From positions 3,844,001 to 3,908,000 of the forward strand of contig NC_010506.1 in NCBI RefSeq assembly GCF_000019525.1: DNA of 64,000 nt. The letters run 5' to 3'. Made by a program: the position numbers and the translations under genes. Origin of the DNA: Shewanella woodyi ATCC 51908 (GTDB taxonomy: Bacteria; Pseudomonadota; Gammaproteobacteria; Enterobacterales; Shewanellaceae). Under the pieces are notes generated by a model, which worked only from the letters and a program-made list of their open reading frames with translations, had not been told where the DNA came from and did not search any database. Below are positions 8,468 to 19,600 of this stretch, in pieces. The first letter of the stretch is position 1, and each line of letters starts with the position of its first letter.

Positions 8468-8854
8468 CTACTTACTCTCCATTGACCAGAGGCCAACGGT
8501 ATTGCCTTCACAGTCTTCAAACAGGGCGATAAAACCGCACTCCCCCTCTTTAATTGGCATCACAGGGAGCAGTATATTCACGCCAGCTTGAGCAATCTTT
8601 TCCACTAAAGGTGTGAGTTTGTCACTTAAATGTAGATAAAGCACACTACCATGCGCCGAGGGCTTCATCATCTCATGCTTAACTAAACCTATGCTGGCCG
8701 CTTCTTTATCCTCAGTTTCCAGAATAGCCATATCCATATCATTCATGGTTTCTCGCCTGAAACTGACACCGAAGTGCTTACCATAAAACTCAACAGCCCT
8801 GTCCATATTCTCAACGGCAATCTCACCCCAGACTAATGGTGCTTGATGTAACAT
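8468..8854 (-). CDS. VOC-family (glyoxalase/bleomycin-resistance fold) protein
   Basis: A 128-residue vicinal-oxygen-chelate protein. WGEIAVENMDRAVEFYGKHF is the classical start of the fold, and CGFIALFEDCEGNTVGLWS its end. Most such small VOC proteins have no assigned reaction. AAGGAG precedes ATG 8854 at normal spacing. It lies on the same strand as the GyrI-like gene, 81 bases away, so the two may share a transcript. Confidence 0.82.
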   Translation of the reverse strand: MLHQAPLVWGEIAVENMDRAVEFYGKHFGVSFRRETMNDMDMAILETEDKEAASIGLVKHEMMKPSAHGSVLYLHLSDKLTPLVEKIAQAGVNILLPVMPIKEGECGFIALFEDCEGNTVGLWSMESK

Positions 8855-8932
8855 ACTGAACTCCTTCTTATTACTAAGCTAACATTCGACATGAATATTT
8901 TCTCTTAGCGATGAAACAAGCATAAAACAGGG

Positions 8933-8956
8933 CTACTGACACCATAGTGTCAGTAG
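8933..8956. promoter_or_regulatory. Perfect 10-bp inverted repeat upstream of the VOC gene
   Basis: CTACTGACAC and GTGTCAGTAG face each other across four bases (CATA). There is no T-run on either side, so it is not an obvious intrinsic terminator. It could be an operator for the VOC gene, whose start is 79 bases away. Confidence 0.4.
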
Positions 8957-9034
8957 AGTATCAATCGAGGGATATTTAAATTCTCTGCATCAATAAACTT
9001 CATACCCTCATAAGAAGTCTTCATAATAAGGGCA

Positions 9035-9060
9035 CAAAAAAAGCACCCTAAAGGTGCTCT
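9035..9060 (-). terminator. Intrinsic terminator of the QVVAG small-protein gene
   Basis: The stem AGCACC (9042-9047) pairs with GGTGCT (9053-9058). Read on the minus strand it is followed by a run of seven to eight Ts. Confidence 0.85.
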
Positions 9061-9086
9061 TGAGTCGTGAGGTTTAACTGCTTAAA

Positions 9087-9362
9087 CTAATATGTCACTT
9101 TTTGAATATGCGTGATCACTGCATCACCATCTAATGGTTTGTAGATATTAACCATAGCTGGGTATACAGAACTGCCTAAACCTGGGATCTGTGCATTACA
9201 GAAATAAGCATAATTCAATCCAGCAACAACTTGTGTTGCCACGGCAACAGGTGAGTAATCCACACCGACAAAATGCTCCATCGCTTCAGAGAAAGCTTCC
9301 TTTGCTTGAGTATCGATTTCTGAAGTGAATGGGCCATAGGCACCAAGATTTTGATTTGACAT
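9087..9362 (-). CDS. Small protein with a cystatin-like QVVAG motif
   Basis: A 91-residue cytosolic protein without a signal peptide. The segment VATQVVAGLNYAYFCNA carries QxVxG, the protease-contact loop signature of cystatins, followed by VYPAMVNIYKPLDGDAVITH, a plausible beta-hairpin. I recall a bacterial family with a QVVAGTNY core and no known function, which this resembles. Protease inhibition is only a guess. AAGGA lies 8 bases before ATG 9362, and a clear terminator follows, so it is a monocistronic gene. Confidence 0.7.
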   Translation of the reverse strand: MSNQNLGAYGPFTSEIDTQAKEAFSEAMEHFVGVDYSPVAVATQVVAGLNYAYFCNAQIPGLGSSVYPAMVNIYKPLDGDAVITHIQKVTY

Positions 9363-9553
9363 GATATATTCCTTTATAAGTGGTATTCCTATTCATAGTA
9401 ATCAAGTCGCCACACATTCAGGGTAAGATGGCTCGTTGACAGTCCTAATCAAGTTAGGGCTTTAACTATAGTAACCAATATCGCTATTTGCCAAAAATCT
9501 TATGTAAATTTCAAATCGACATAAAAATCAAATAATATCAACAAATTAAATTC

Positions 9554-10519
9554 TTATATATTTTGAAACATCACCTCTAACCTAAAAGTGAGAATTATCT
9601 GATCCAACCTTTCGCTCTCAAGCTCTTTACGCCAGTTGTACTCAGGAGTGATCTCGAAAAACAACCATTCACGCAGAAAATTCTGACGATATGTCACTGC
9701 CACTCTCGCATTCTCAACATAATGATATGGAGTGTCGACGCCATAGATACTGGCAATATAGTTGATGGCTTGTTGACTGCTAATGTAGTGGTAAAGGTTT
9801 AAGCTGCTGCCAAACTCCCAGCCATTTCCCCGATTTTCGTACTGAGCCACGGCGCTCCAGCGCAGGAGAAACTCCTCATTAAATGAGTGTTCAATATCAA
9901 ATTCGGTAGACTCACCCGTCACTTTTTTCTCTTGGTAAACTTTCTGAGTCAGACGGGTAACGGTATTATGTGAAATGGGATAGGTATAACGCCAACGAGC
10001 CTCTAATTTAGGCTTCAAATTCGCCTTAATATTAAAGCTCACTCTGTCTTTCCCATACCAATCATAGCGCAAACCAATATCTCGCTCCCCCTCGTCATCA
10101 GGTCCTTTGAGAAACGCAAAAGGATCATCTTCACCTTGAGTATCAATGATCACCTTTAGTTTTTGGTTTACACCAGGTAGATTAAATCGAGCATTCAGCT
10201 CTGTTCGGTACTTAGCCCCCTCCTTTTGGTAGTAGGAAAAATCATTTGTCCAACGAACCAAAGTCCCAGCACGAGCATCCTCTTGGCTACGCTCATCAAC
10301 AAAGAAACTATCGAACCAGATAGCAGGCTGGCAAAATTTAGTATTGAGGTAATCAAATGCCCCATCAATCACCCCATCTTGCTCAGATTGAGTAAAACAG
10401 GGATTAGAGATTTCTGCATCACTGCTGCGTTCTTGAGACTTTTCTATCTCATCATCGGCAAAACTGAGTGTTGATATGAAAATAGAGCAACATAGTATAA
10501 AGCGTAAAAAGATCAACAA
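9554..10519 (-). CDS. Predicted outer-membrane beta-barrel protein, unknown function
   Basis: An exported protein of about 320 residues with an N-terminal signal peptide ending at SFA. Alternating aromatic and polar strands with periodic Arg/Glu (for example KLEARWRYTYPISHNT, FLLRWSAVAQYENRGNG, YNWRKELESERLDQIILTF) suggest an outer-membrane barrel. Two cysteines (CFTQ, FCQP) near the mature N-terminus may form a disulfide. No family name is recognised with certainty. The start is TTG (10519 or 10516), with GGAG close upstream and no ATG in range. It is divergent from the chorismate mutase gene. Confidence 0.65.
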   Translation of the reverse strand: MLIFLRFILCCSIFISTLSFADDEIEKSQERSSDAEISNPCFTQSEQDGVIDGAFDYLNTKFCQPAIWFDSFFVDERSQEDARAGTLVRWTNDFSYYQKEGAKYRTELNARFNLPGVNQKLKVIIDTQGEDDPFAFLKGPDDEGERDIGLRYDWYGKDRVSFNIKANLKPKLEARWRYTYPISHNTVTRLTQKVYQEKKVTGESTEFDIEHSFNEEFLLRWSAVAQYENRGNGWEFGSSLNLYHYISSQQAINYIASIYGVDTPYHYVENARVAVTYRQNFLREWLFFEITPEYNWRKELESERLDQIILTFRLEVMFQNI

Positions 10520-10611
10520 GGCTCCAAAAAACTATAAATATCAATCAGATTTTAATGAATAAACCTAAATTATGTAATAAAGTAAATCAAACTAATTTAT
10601 AAGGAATCCCA

Positions 10612-11169
10612 TTGATAAAAGTGATTAGGTGTTGCTTATTAATCATCTTCTCTTTTCATGCTAACGCTGAAAATGATGCCAGTATGCTTTTTAACACCAT
10701 TAACGAGCGACTCTCCTATATGGAAGATGTCGCACTCTTTAAAGCTGTCAATCACCTCCCCATTGAGGACTCACCACGAGAAAAAAGGGTGATAGCTAGC
10801 GCTCAAATCTCCGCCGCTACACAAGGGCTAGACTCTGCTCTTATTAAGGACTTTTTTAAAGCACAAATCGACGTTGCTAAGGCAATACAGTACCGTTACC
10901 GTGCAGACTTACTCTCGCAACCACGTCTAGACACTCCCAAAGACCTTAGGCTAGAGATCCGCCCTCATCTTATCCGCCTTGGAGATAGCTTGATTGTGCA
11001 GCTCAGCAACTACATCAAGAAACATGGTCAGATACAAGCCAATGAATTTGAAACGTTTAACAGCAGTATTGAACATAGATACATCAGCGATGCCGACAAG
11101 TTGCGGCTATTTAACGCTTTAATGCAAGTGGACTATTTAAATAAGCCGGATTCAAATAAGCTAGACTAG
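10612..11169 (+). CDS. Secreted chorismate mutase, AroQ gamma class
   Basis: Converts chorismate to prephenate; the gamma subclass is periplasmic or secreted. The protein has 185 residues and an N-terminal signal peptide ending at HANA. The catalytic helical core fits the family: TINERLSYMEDVALFKAVN, LPIEDSPREKRVIASA and LIKDFFKAQIDVAKAIQ. The start is TTG 10612 with AAGGA six bases upstream; GTG 10621 is a poorer choice. Why bacteria export this enzyme is unresolved, since chorismate is cytosolic. The 3' end overlaps the convergent DUF2927 gene by four bases. Confidence 0.87.
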   Translation: MIKVIRCCLLIIFSFHANAENDASMLFNTINERLSYMEDVALFKAVNHLPIEDSPREKRVIASAQISAATQGLDSALIKDFFKAQIDVAKAIQYRYRADLLSQPRLDTPKDLRLEIRPHLIRLGDSLIVQLSNYIKKHGQIQANEFETFNSSIEHRYISDADKLRLFNALMQVDYLNKPDSNKLD

Positions 11170-11954
11170 TAACCAAGCAGGGGATAGAGCTTCCCCTCCC
11201 GAATCACCTTATCTGCATTCGCTAACGTTCCATCTCTTGCCCAACTTTTCAGCACAGGAGTGAAAATAGCTTTCACTCTTGTCTCATCCATGCCAGGTAT
11301 CACCTCCTTGTGATAGAGCATTTTCAATAAAATACCATCTAATCCGGAGAGAAGATCTTGCGGGGTTTTATCATTAAAAATAGAGGGGTATACTTTATCT
11401 GAATCATTAGGTAGGCCCATTATCTGTGTCAACTCCTCAACCACACAAGCCAATAACTTGCCATGCATCTGCGCCTGATCAACAGGTATCACAATCCATG
11501 CTTTAACTATCTCATCCTTAGTATTAGTGGCAACATTTGCCATACACACAGCACCATGAAGATTCTTTGCCGCCCCAGGCCCTAACAGAGATTTAACCTC
11601 CTGGAGCCACCGGCTCTGCCTAGTAAAAACCAGATGAACATTAGCCTGATCCAGCTTATTAACAAGCTGGAGTTCATGTCCAGTAATTGCAGACAGATGC
11701 TCCATATGCATACGGGCGAGCGCTTCATGTTTCTTCTCATCACCCACACGATGATCCAACCAAATCCCGATCGGCTGAGTCCATTTACGTACTAAGTGTT
11801 TTCCTGTGTCATACTCATTTCTCAGCGCAACCTCAACAAACGCCTGTTGTAGGTATTCAGGGGTTTTCCAATCAGACGCTAAAGAGGAAACTGAGACAAA
11901 TAAGCACAAAAGTACTAATAAATGATTAAGTTTGTTCTTCAAATTAGGCTCCAT
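11166..11954 (-). CDS. Exported DUF2927-family protein
   Basis: A secreted protein of about 262 residues with a signal peptide (NHLLVLLCLFVSVSSLA). The C-terminal half has VVEELTQIMGLPNDSD and the FNDKTPQDLLSGLDGILLKM stretch, the hallmark of DUF2927, a family that looks like degenerate or undescribed zinc-peptidase relatives. A clear HExxH is not seen. ATG 11954 is preferred because it begins the signal peptide; the frame extends to 11993 without a ribosome site. The stop codon overlaps that of the chorismate mutase gene. Confidence 0.78.
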   Translation of the reverse strand: MEPNLKNKLNHLLVLLCLFVSVSSLASDWKTPEYLQQAFVEVALRNEYDTGKHLVRKWTQPIGIWLDHRVGDEKKHEALARMHMEHLSAITGHELQLVNKLDQANVHLVFTRQSRWLQEVKSLLGPGAAKNLHGAVCMANVATNTKDEIVKAWIVIPVDQAQMHGKLLACVVEELTQIMGLPNDSDKVYPSIFNDKTPQDLLSGLDGILLKMLYHKEVIPGMDETRVKAIFTPVLKSWARDGTLANADKVIREGKLYPLLGY

Positions 11955-11993
11955 AATCCACAATATAGACAGAGTAACAAAAGCATTGAACAA

Positions 11994-12304
11994 TTGCTTT
12001 TAAGTAAACACACCACAACAAACAGACCAATGCTTAAAGTTTCTTCGCTTCGACACTTTAATTCATAAAACCTAAATAAGTTTGTCGGAAATCACATTTA
12101 TGCTCAATTATCTCCCCTATACTGCACGCCCTTCTCGGGGTTCTGTTAGTTTTTCCATTCATATTTTGGTTCTAAACTCCCTATCTTATATTGCTTATGT
12201 CATTTCGCCCGATATTTTCGTACATCTTGCTTAATGCAGTAATTTAAGATTATATGCAGAACCCTTATAAGGTTAGATAAGAACCGATTAAGGAGATGTC
12301 CATA
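11994..12304. other. Intergenic region upstream of the HAAAP carrier
   Basis: About 310 bases between divergent genes. It holds the promoters of the DUF2927 gene and the carrier. I see no gene, no clear hairpin with a T-run and no riboswitch I recognise. AGGAG at 12291-12295 is the carrier's ribosome site. Confidence 0.4.
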
Positions 12305-13597
12305 ATGGACACTGTAATTAGCAAAACTGAAACCGCCTCGACACAAATCGAAGTCAAATCAAGCTGGAGTAAAAGTGATACCCTATGGGTATTAGGGCTT
12401 TATGGAACAGCAGTAGGTGCTGGCACTCTTTTTCTTCCCATTAACGCAGCACAAGGTGGTTTAATACCACTGATAATGATGGCCCTTCTTGCACTCCCTA
12501 TGACCTTCTTCGCCCATCAGGGGATGACACGATTTGTGTTATCAGGGTCTAAGCCAGGAGCTGGGATCACAGAGGTGGTTGAGGAGCATTTTGGTGTTGG
12601 CATGGGTAAGGTTATCACCTTGCTTTACTTCTTTGCAATCTACCCCATTCTATTAGTCTACAGTGTCGCACTAACCAACACTGTTGAGAGTTTTCTGCTG
12701 CACCAGCTAAATATCACCCCACCTAACCGTGCGACTTTAGCTTTAGTCTTGATCATAGCCTTGATTGCAGTGGTGCGCTTAGGAGAGCAGTTAATCATCA
12801 AGGCGATGAGTGTATTGGTATTCCCCTTTGTCGCTGTACTTCTGATGCTCTCTTTCTATTTAATTCCTTACTGGAACACGGCAATCTTTAATAACATCGT
12901 GCCTGCAGAGGGAGGGATCAGCACTATCGTCATGGCTCTGTGGCTAATTCTGCCTGTGATGGTCTTTTCATTTAATCACTCGCCGGTTATCTCCTCCTTC
13001 GCCGTCGATCGCAAAAAAGCACATGGTGATAATGCTGAAAAGCAGTGTTCACGAATTCTAGCTATGAGCCATATTCTCATGGTCGCCACTGTGATGTTTT
13101 TTGTCTTTAGCTGTGTACTAAGCCTCTCTCCTGCAAATTTGGCAGAAGCAAAGGCACAAAATGTGTCGATATTAACCTATTTGGCAAATCACTTTAATAC
13201 ACCAATTATCGCCTATGCCGCGCCTATAGTAGCAATAATAGCTATCACGAAGTCGTTCTTCGGTCACTATATTGGTGCCAGTGAAGGTTTTAATGGCTTA
13301 ATAATTAAATCTGCACGTAGCAGGAAGAAGGAGATCAGTTCAGTCACCTTAAATCGTTTTACGACTGCCTTTATGCTGCTAACAACCTGGGCTGTAGCCA
13401 CAATTAATCCCAATATCTTAGGCATGATCGAAAGCTTAGGCGGTCCGATTATCGCACTACTACTTTTTATAATGCCTATGTATGCCATCAAAAAAGTACC
13501 AGCAATGAAGCAGTATTCAGGTCAATTAAGTAATTTTTTCGTCGTTATTATCGGGCTAATTTCGATATCGGCAATCTTCTACTCTCTTGTTCAGTAA
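12305..13597 (+). CDS. HAAAP-family amino acid permease, serine/threonine type (SdaC/TdcC-like)
   Basis: Inner-membrane proton or sodium symporter of about 430 residues with around eleven membrane segments. LGLYGTAVGAGTLFLPINAA is the family's first-helix motif, and SFNHSPVISSFAVD and ITKSFFGHYIGASEGFNGL match the serine/threonine branch rather than the tryptophan/tyrosine branch. ATG 12305 is chosen, with AGGAG nine bases upstream; ATG 12296 abuts the ribosome site. It is monocistronic and ends near a hairpin. Confidence 0.88.
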   Translation: MDTVISKTETASTQIEVKSSWSKSDTLWVLGLYGTAVGAGTLFLPINAAQGGLIPLIMMALLALPMTFFAHQGMTRFVLSGSKPGAGITEVVEEHFGVGMGKVITLLYFFAIYPILLVYSVALTNTVESFLLHQLNITPPNRATLALVLIIALIAVVRLGEQLIIKAMSVLVFPFVAVLLMLSFYLIPYWNTAIFNNIVPAEGGISTIVMALWLILPVMVFSFNHSPVISSFAVDRKKAHGDNAEKQCSRILAMSHILMVATVMFFVFSCVLSLSPANLAEAKAQNVSILTYLANHFNTPIIAYAAPIVAIIAITKSFFGHYIGASEGFNGLIIKSARSRKKEISSVTLNRFTTAFMLLTTWAVATINPNILGMIESLGGPIIALLLFIMPMYAIKKVPAMKQYSGQLSNFFVVIIGLISISAIFYSLVQ

Positions 13598-13600
13598 ATA

Positions 13601-13638
13601 AAAAGGAGACAAAAACTTAGCAGTTTATGTCTCCTTAA
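13601..13638. terminator. Terminator hairpin between the HAAAP carrier and the giant surface protein gene
   Basis: AAGGAGACA (13603-13611) pairs perfectly with TGTCTCCTT (13628-13636). The T-rich tail is clearer on the minus strand (TTTTTATTT), so it best terminates the giant gene, with a bidirectional role possible. Confidence 0.72.
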
Positions 13639-13645
13639 CAAGCAT

Positions 13646-16600
13646 TTACAATCTCGCTCCTCTATATGACCATAGACGCAATATAGAGGAGTACAACAGG
13701 AGGAGAAGAAGTAGGCTCATCACGCCTCCAGAGTCATTTTTAATCTCTATTTTCTCCCCCTCTTTAACCGTGATTTTGACTTTCGCCGTTGCCATTGCAC
13801 CTGAAGAGTCGATAATAAAATAGGTAATCTCAAATTCACCTAGAAACTCGCTATCTGGAGTGATCAGCAGTTTATTCCCGCTCATCTCCACCTTGCCAAT
13901 ATCAGAAGATACCTTGTGCAGTGATAGTCGATCGCCGTCAGGATCACTATCGTTACTCAGTACATCTATACTCTCTTGTGAATTTACCAACATGGTCAAC
14001 TCATCATCCACTGCCAGTGGTAATGAATTTCCTGTTACCACATCGAGCAAGACATTGGCTTTAGCAACTCCACCCATCTCATCTGAAATGACATAGCTGA
14101 TAGTGTCATTTCCCAAAAAGCTGTCAGAAATCGGTCGATACCAGATAACTCCATCAATAATTTCTGTCATGCCAAGTTCAGCAACAGCTTCAATAACGAC
14201 AAGATTATCGCCGTCGCTATCACTGTCATTGTCTAATACATCCAGTGGTGACTCTACTGCTCTCACCAACTCAATGAAATCATCCACGGCAACAGGGTCA
14301 TGATTATCAATCGAATTAAAACTTTCAAGATCTGTTAATCCGCCGGGATCCATCAAAATACCATTTTCCAAACCATCGGAATCATTCAGCCCTCCCTCTT
14401 TAATGGTTAACCTCAGACACCAATCTCCTACCGTAAGCCCAGAAACCCAGCTAGGATCATTGGGCTCAGGACATAAACCTTGATTTGAATGGGCGCTTGC
14501 CAGTTGATCCCCCTCACTGGTATCAAAATCAACCCACTCATTGCTCTGTTGAGAGAATTTTAAATATACTGCCTCTTCCGGAATAGGTTTTCGCTGTGGA
14601 AATACCACTTGATAATCACTTCCTTTGGGCTTACCGAAAATGACAAAATCAAATACACCGCCCTCTAAAATTTGGCTATTATCCAGCAGTGATGTCAACT
14701 CATCATCTAGAATTTGAATTCCTCCAGAGCGGCTTTGTAAAGCAATATCACCTCGCATAATGCAGGTCTCAGCTTCGGATTCAACCAAAAAGAGACGACC
14801 ATCACTCTCTTGCTCATTGATGACTGAACAATTTTCAGGAGTCGCAAGTACAACTGGTTGCGACTGGATTAACATATTAACTCTTGCTGTGACCTCAAGC
14901 CCTTGAGCAGAAGTTAACATTAAGCTTATCTGCACATTCCCAGATGAGATCTCTTGAGGATCAAACACAAATTGGGATACTTGGGTAGAATGGTTCACTA
15001 TCTCTTGACTCGAAAACCATTGATAGGAAGCGTCTGCAACATCACCCGAATCGACAAGGGTATAAATAGTGACTAGCCCATCAGTATCTTTGACGGTATA
15101 TGTTTCGATACCAGCTTGAAGTGGTTTCAATCTAATATCGGGCGCACGGGCCTCTTCAGTAATAGTTAGTAGATGCGCAGACTTGCCAGCAAGGTTAGCT
15201 TCATCAGATAACTTAATCTCTAAGGTTTCATCTCCCTCAACCAGAGAGTCACTAAAGGTTTTAAAGTGAATATGTCCCAGACGCCCTTGAGTTAAGCTGA
15301 TGCTACCAGAGAGAAGGTCATGATCATTTTCGTCTGCAGTGCCACCTAGAGAATAATCCAGCACAACCGGATAATCAGGAGCATCACCATTAAGATAGAA
15401 CCCCACACTCACCGCACCTCCCTCCTGTACATGACTATCACTACGAAGTGAGACTAAAGGGTGAACTTTAACACTTTGACTGCGGCTGGTTTTACGTCCT
15501 CTAGCATCTTCAGCTGTCCATAACACCTGATGGTTACCTGGCTCAAAGTAACTTCCCGATGATTGGCTAACGCTAATAGGGTTATTGAGATGATCCTTTG
15601 CAGTGGCAAACCCTAGTGAAACTTTTGTGAGTAGACCTGTAGCGTTAACCTCAATATCTTGCGGTAACACTAAGGTAGGTGGTGCCCCTAACTCAGGATC
15701 ACTGGTAATTGACACCTCAACGTTCGCTGTCGCTGTCAATCCGCCACTATCGGCAATGGTATAGCTGAGAATGTCTGTTCCGACGAAATCAAGAGGGCTT
15801 TGATATTCCAGTTTATCACCGACAAGCGTCACCTCTCCCAAAACAGCACTGGCCTCCTGTAGCGTGATAAGATCATCTACATCAGGGTCAGAGTCATTGA
15901 CTAAGACCTCTATCAACCCCTTCTGACCCTCTACAAGAGTAAAACTATCATCTTCAGCTATAGGGGCATCATTGATATCTATCACCCTAAGCTCAAACGT
16001 AACACTCTTCGCCTCTCTCTCTTGTGAATCGCTAATATGGAAAGTTATGCCTGAATAGGTCGCAATATCTTTGACTCCAGGTGCACCTTTGACCTCCCCT
16101 GTTGCACTGTCAAGTTGCAGCCATTCCGGTAAATTATCAGCCCGAAATACAAAAGGAGCTTCTCCTCCAACCACTTTTTGTGTCACGAACAGGTGCTCAT
16201 CTTGCAACAAAGTATCTGGTAACTGTGTTTCTAAGCTAAGTAATAATTTATCAACAACGAATGCCGTTACGCTTAATAGATTAGAGATATTTCCAGCAGT
16301 ATCGGTAATACGCAGCAGACAATCACTATAGTTGCCATCTGCTAGCTCATTAAAGGTGACCGTGTTTTCACCTTCTGTTGCGATAACAGTGCTTGAGCTA
16401 CAACTGCCTAAATAACTAATACTGCCAGCTTCTGTGCTGCTGAAACTGTAACTTGGCGTGCTGTCTGATGTAGGCGTAGTGACTGGAGTGACCTCACTTA
16501 AGGTTGCCCCTTTGCTGTCCACCACAAAGCTATTTACACTTAAGAGGTTGGAAAGATTACCTGCAACATCGGTCACCCGCAGCTGACAATCACTGTAATT

Positions 16601-19600
16601 GCCATCAGCTAGTGCATTAAAAGTGATGGTATTACTGCCACTGACTGCCACCGAGGTGGCTGAACTACAGCTGCCTAAGTAACTGATACTGCCCGTTTCT
16701 GTGCTGCTAAAACTGTAACTAGGTGTGTTGTCACTTGTGGGCGTAGCGACAGGAGTGACCTCACTTAAGATAGCCCCAGTGCTGTCCACCACAAAACTGC
16801 TGACATCGAGTAAGTTTGAGAGATTACCCGCAGCATCAGTCACTCGCAGCTGACAATCACTGTAGTTGCCATCAGCTAATGTATTAAAAGTGATGGTATT
16901 ACTGCCACTGACAGCCACCGATGTGGCTGAACTACAACTGCCTAAGTAACTGATGCTGCCCGCTTCTGTGCTACTGAAACTGTAACTTGGCGTGCTGTCA
17001 CTTGTGGGCGTAGTAACTGGGGAAACCTCACTTAAGGTTGCCCCTGTGCTGTCTACCACAAAGCTGCTGATACTTAAGAGGTTGGAAAGATTACCTGCAG
17101 CATCAGTCACCCGCAACTGACAATCGCTGTAACTGCCATCAGCTAATGCATTAATGGTGATGGTATTACTGCCACTGACCGCCACCGAACTCGCCGAACT
17201 ACAACTGCCTAAGTAACTGATACTGCCGGCTTCTGTGCTGCTGAAACTGTAACTTGGCGTGCTATCCGTTGTGGGCGTAGTGACAGGAGTGACCTCACTT
17301 AAGGTTGCCCCTGTGCTGTCCACCACAAAGCTGTTGATACTTAAGAGGTTGGAAAGATTACCTGCAGCATCGGTCACCCGTAGCTGACAATCACTGTAGT
17401 TGCCATCAGCTAATGCATTAAAAGTGATGGTGTTACTGCCACTGACCGCCACCGAACTCGCCGAACTACAACTGCCTAAGTAACTGATACTGCCCGCTTC
17501 TGTGCTACTGAAACTGTAACTTGGCGTGCTATCCGTTGTGGGGGTAGTGACAGGAGTGATCTCACTTAAGGTTGCCCCTGTGCTGTCTACCACAAAGCTG
17601 CTGATACTTAAGAGGTTGGAAAGATTACCTGCAGCATCAGTCACCCGCAGCTGACAATCGCTGTAACTGCCATCAGCTAATGCATTAATGGTGATGGTAT
17701 TACTGCCACTGACCGCCACCGAACTCGCTGAACTACAGCTACCTAAGTAACTGATACTGCCCGCTTCTGTGCTGCTGAAACTATAACTAGGTGTGCTGTC
17801 ACTTGTGGGCGTAGTGACAGGAGTGATCTCACTTAAGGTTGCCCCTGTGCTGTCCACCACAAAACTGTTGATACTTAAGAAGTTGGAAAGATTACCTGCA
17901 GTATCGGTCACCCGCAGCTGACAATCACTGTAGTTGCCATCAGCTAATGTATTAAAAGTGATGGTATTACTGCCACTGACCGCCACCGAACTCGCTGAAC
18001 TACAGCTACCTAAGTAACTGATACTGCCCGCTTCTGTGCTGCTGAAACTATAACTAGGTGTGCTGTCACTTGTGGGTGTTGCGACAGGAGTGACTTCACT
18101 CAAGGTTGCCTCTGTGCTGTCCACCACAAAACTGCTAACACTGAGTAAGTTGGAAAGATTCCCCGCCGAATCAGTCACTCGCAGCTGACAATCGCTGTAG
18201 TTGCCATCAGCTAATGTATTAAAGATGATGGTATTACTGCCACTGACTGCCACCGACGTGGCTGAACTACAACTGCCTAAGTAACTGATGCTGCCCGCTT
18301 CTGTACTGCTGAAACTGTAACTAGGTGTATTATCTGATGTGGGAGTATTAATAGCGCCACTCTCAGCAATAACAGGAGTACTATTGTCTACCACTAAACC
18401 TGTTGTTTCACTGGTATCACTGTTACCAGCCAGATCGATAACTGAAACAGTATCATTGCTGGTCAATATCTCTCCTCCACCAGAACCTATAGTGCCGCTA
18501 CATAAAACGGTATTACTTACTGTGGCAGGTGTTGGTGAACAAGTCATATCCGCTATCGTCAAACTTGACCCCGTCTCCACGCCTGTACAAGTTGTGGAGA
18601 TATTGGTGGAATCATTAGCCGTACTAGGATTACTACTACAACTTGGTGCTGCTGGTGCGGCAGTATCAATTTTCACTAATAACGTTGGAGAGTGGGCAGA
18701 CTCATCACCTGAGAAAGTATCGGTATAGCTGATATTATGATCACCATCAGACAATACACCTGCAGTAATAGACTCTGTTCCCACACTAGTACAGATCTGA
18801 GTAGCAAGATTAGTGTCTGAAGTAGGATTGTCGGAGTAAAGCGTAATTGTATTACCAATGTTGCTACAATTAATATCAAAGCTTGGCGTCTTATCTAAAG
18901 TAATGTTGTCACTGATCACCACTCCAGAGTCCGATGTAACCAGCAGATCGGGTGTCTGTGATGGCGTTACTGGTGCACACTCTCTTCCACCATCAGTTAT
19001 GACCCAACTATCACTGGCGATCATATTTACCCGCGCACCTTCACTGGCACAATAAACAGAGTTGCCGCCATCAAATATAACGCCGCTTTGTAATGTTTGC
19101 GCGTTAAAACTAACCAGAAGAGCGTCGTAATTCACCTTTGACAGTGTTGCTCCGGAAAACATTGAGCTCATATTGCCAACGCTGGAGATGTCCCAGCTAT
19201 CAAGGTTTTGATCAAAATTGGTGGCGTTTTGAAACATAGAAACCATAACGGTCACTTTCGTAGTATCCCAACTACTAATATCCTGATTAAAGGCTATCGC
19301 ACCATCAAACAGAAAAGACATATTGGTAACTTTAGCCGTATCCCATACACCAAGAGGCTGATTAAAATCACTGGCATTCTGGAACATACTTAACATGCTG
19401 CTCACTTTTGAGGTATTCCAGATTGAAATGTTCTGATTAAATGTACTGGCTCCTTCAAACATGGCTTGCATAGTGAACACCTTGGAAGTATCCCAGCTGC
19501 TAATATCTTGGTCGAACGCAGAAGCGCCTCTGAACATATCCAGCATGTTAGTGATATTCGAGGTGTCCCAGTGATTAATGTCATCATCCATGGTCGTCGC

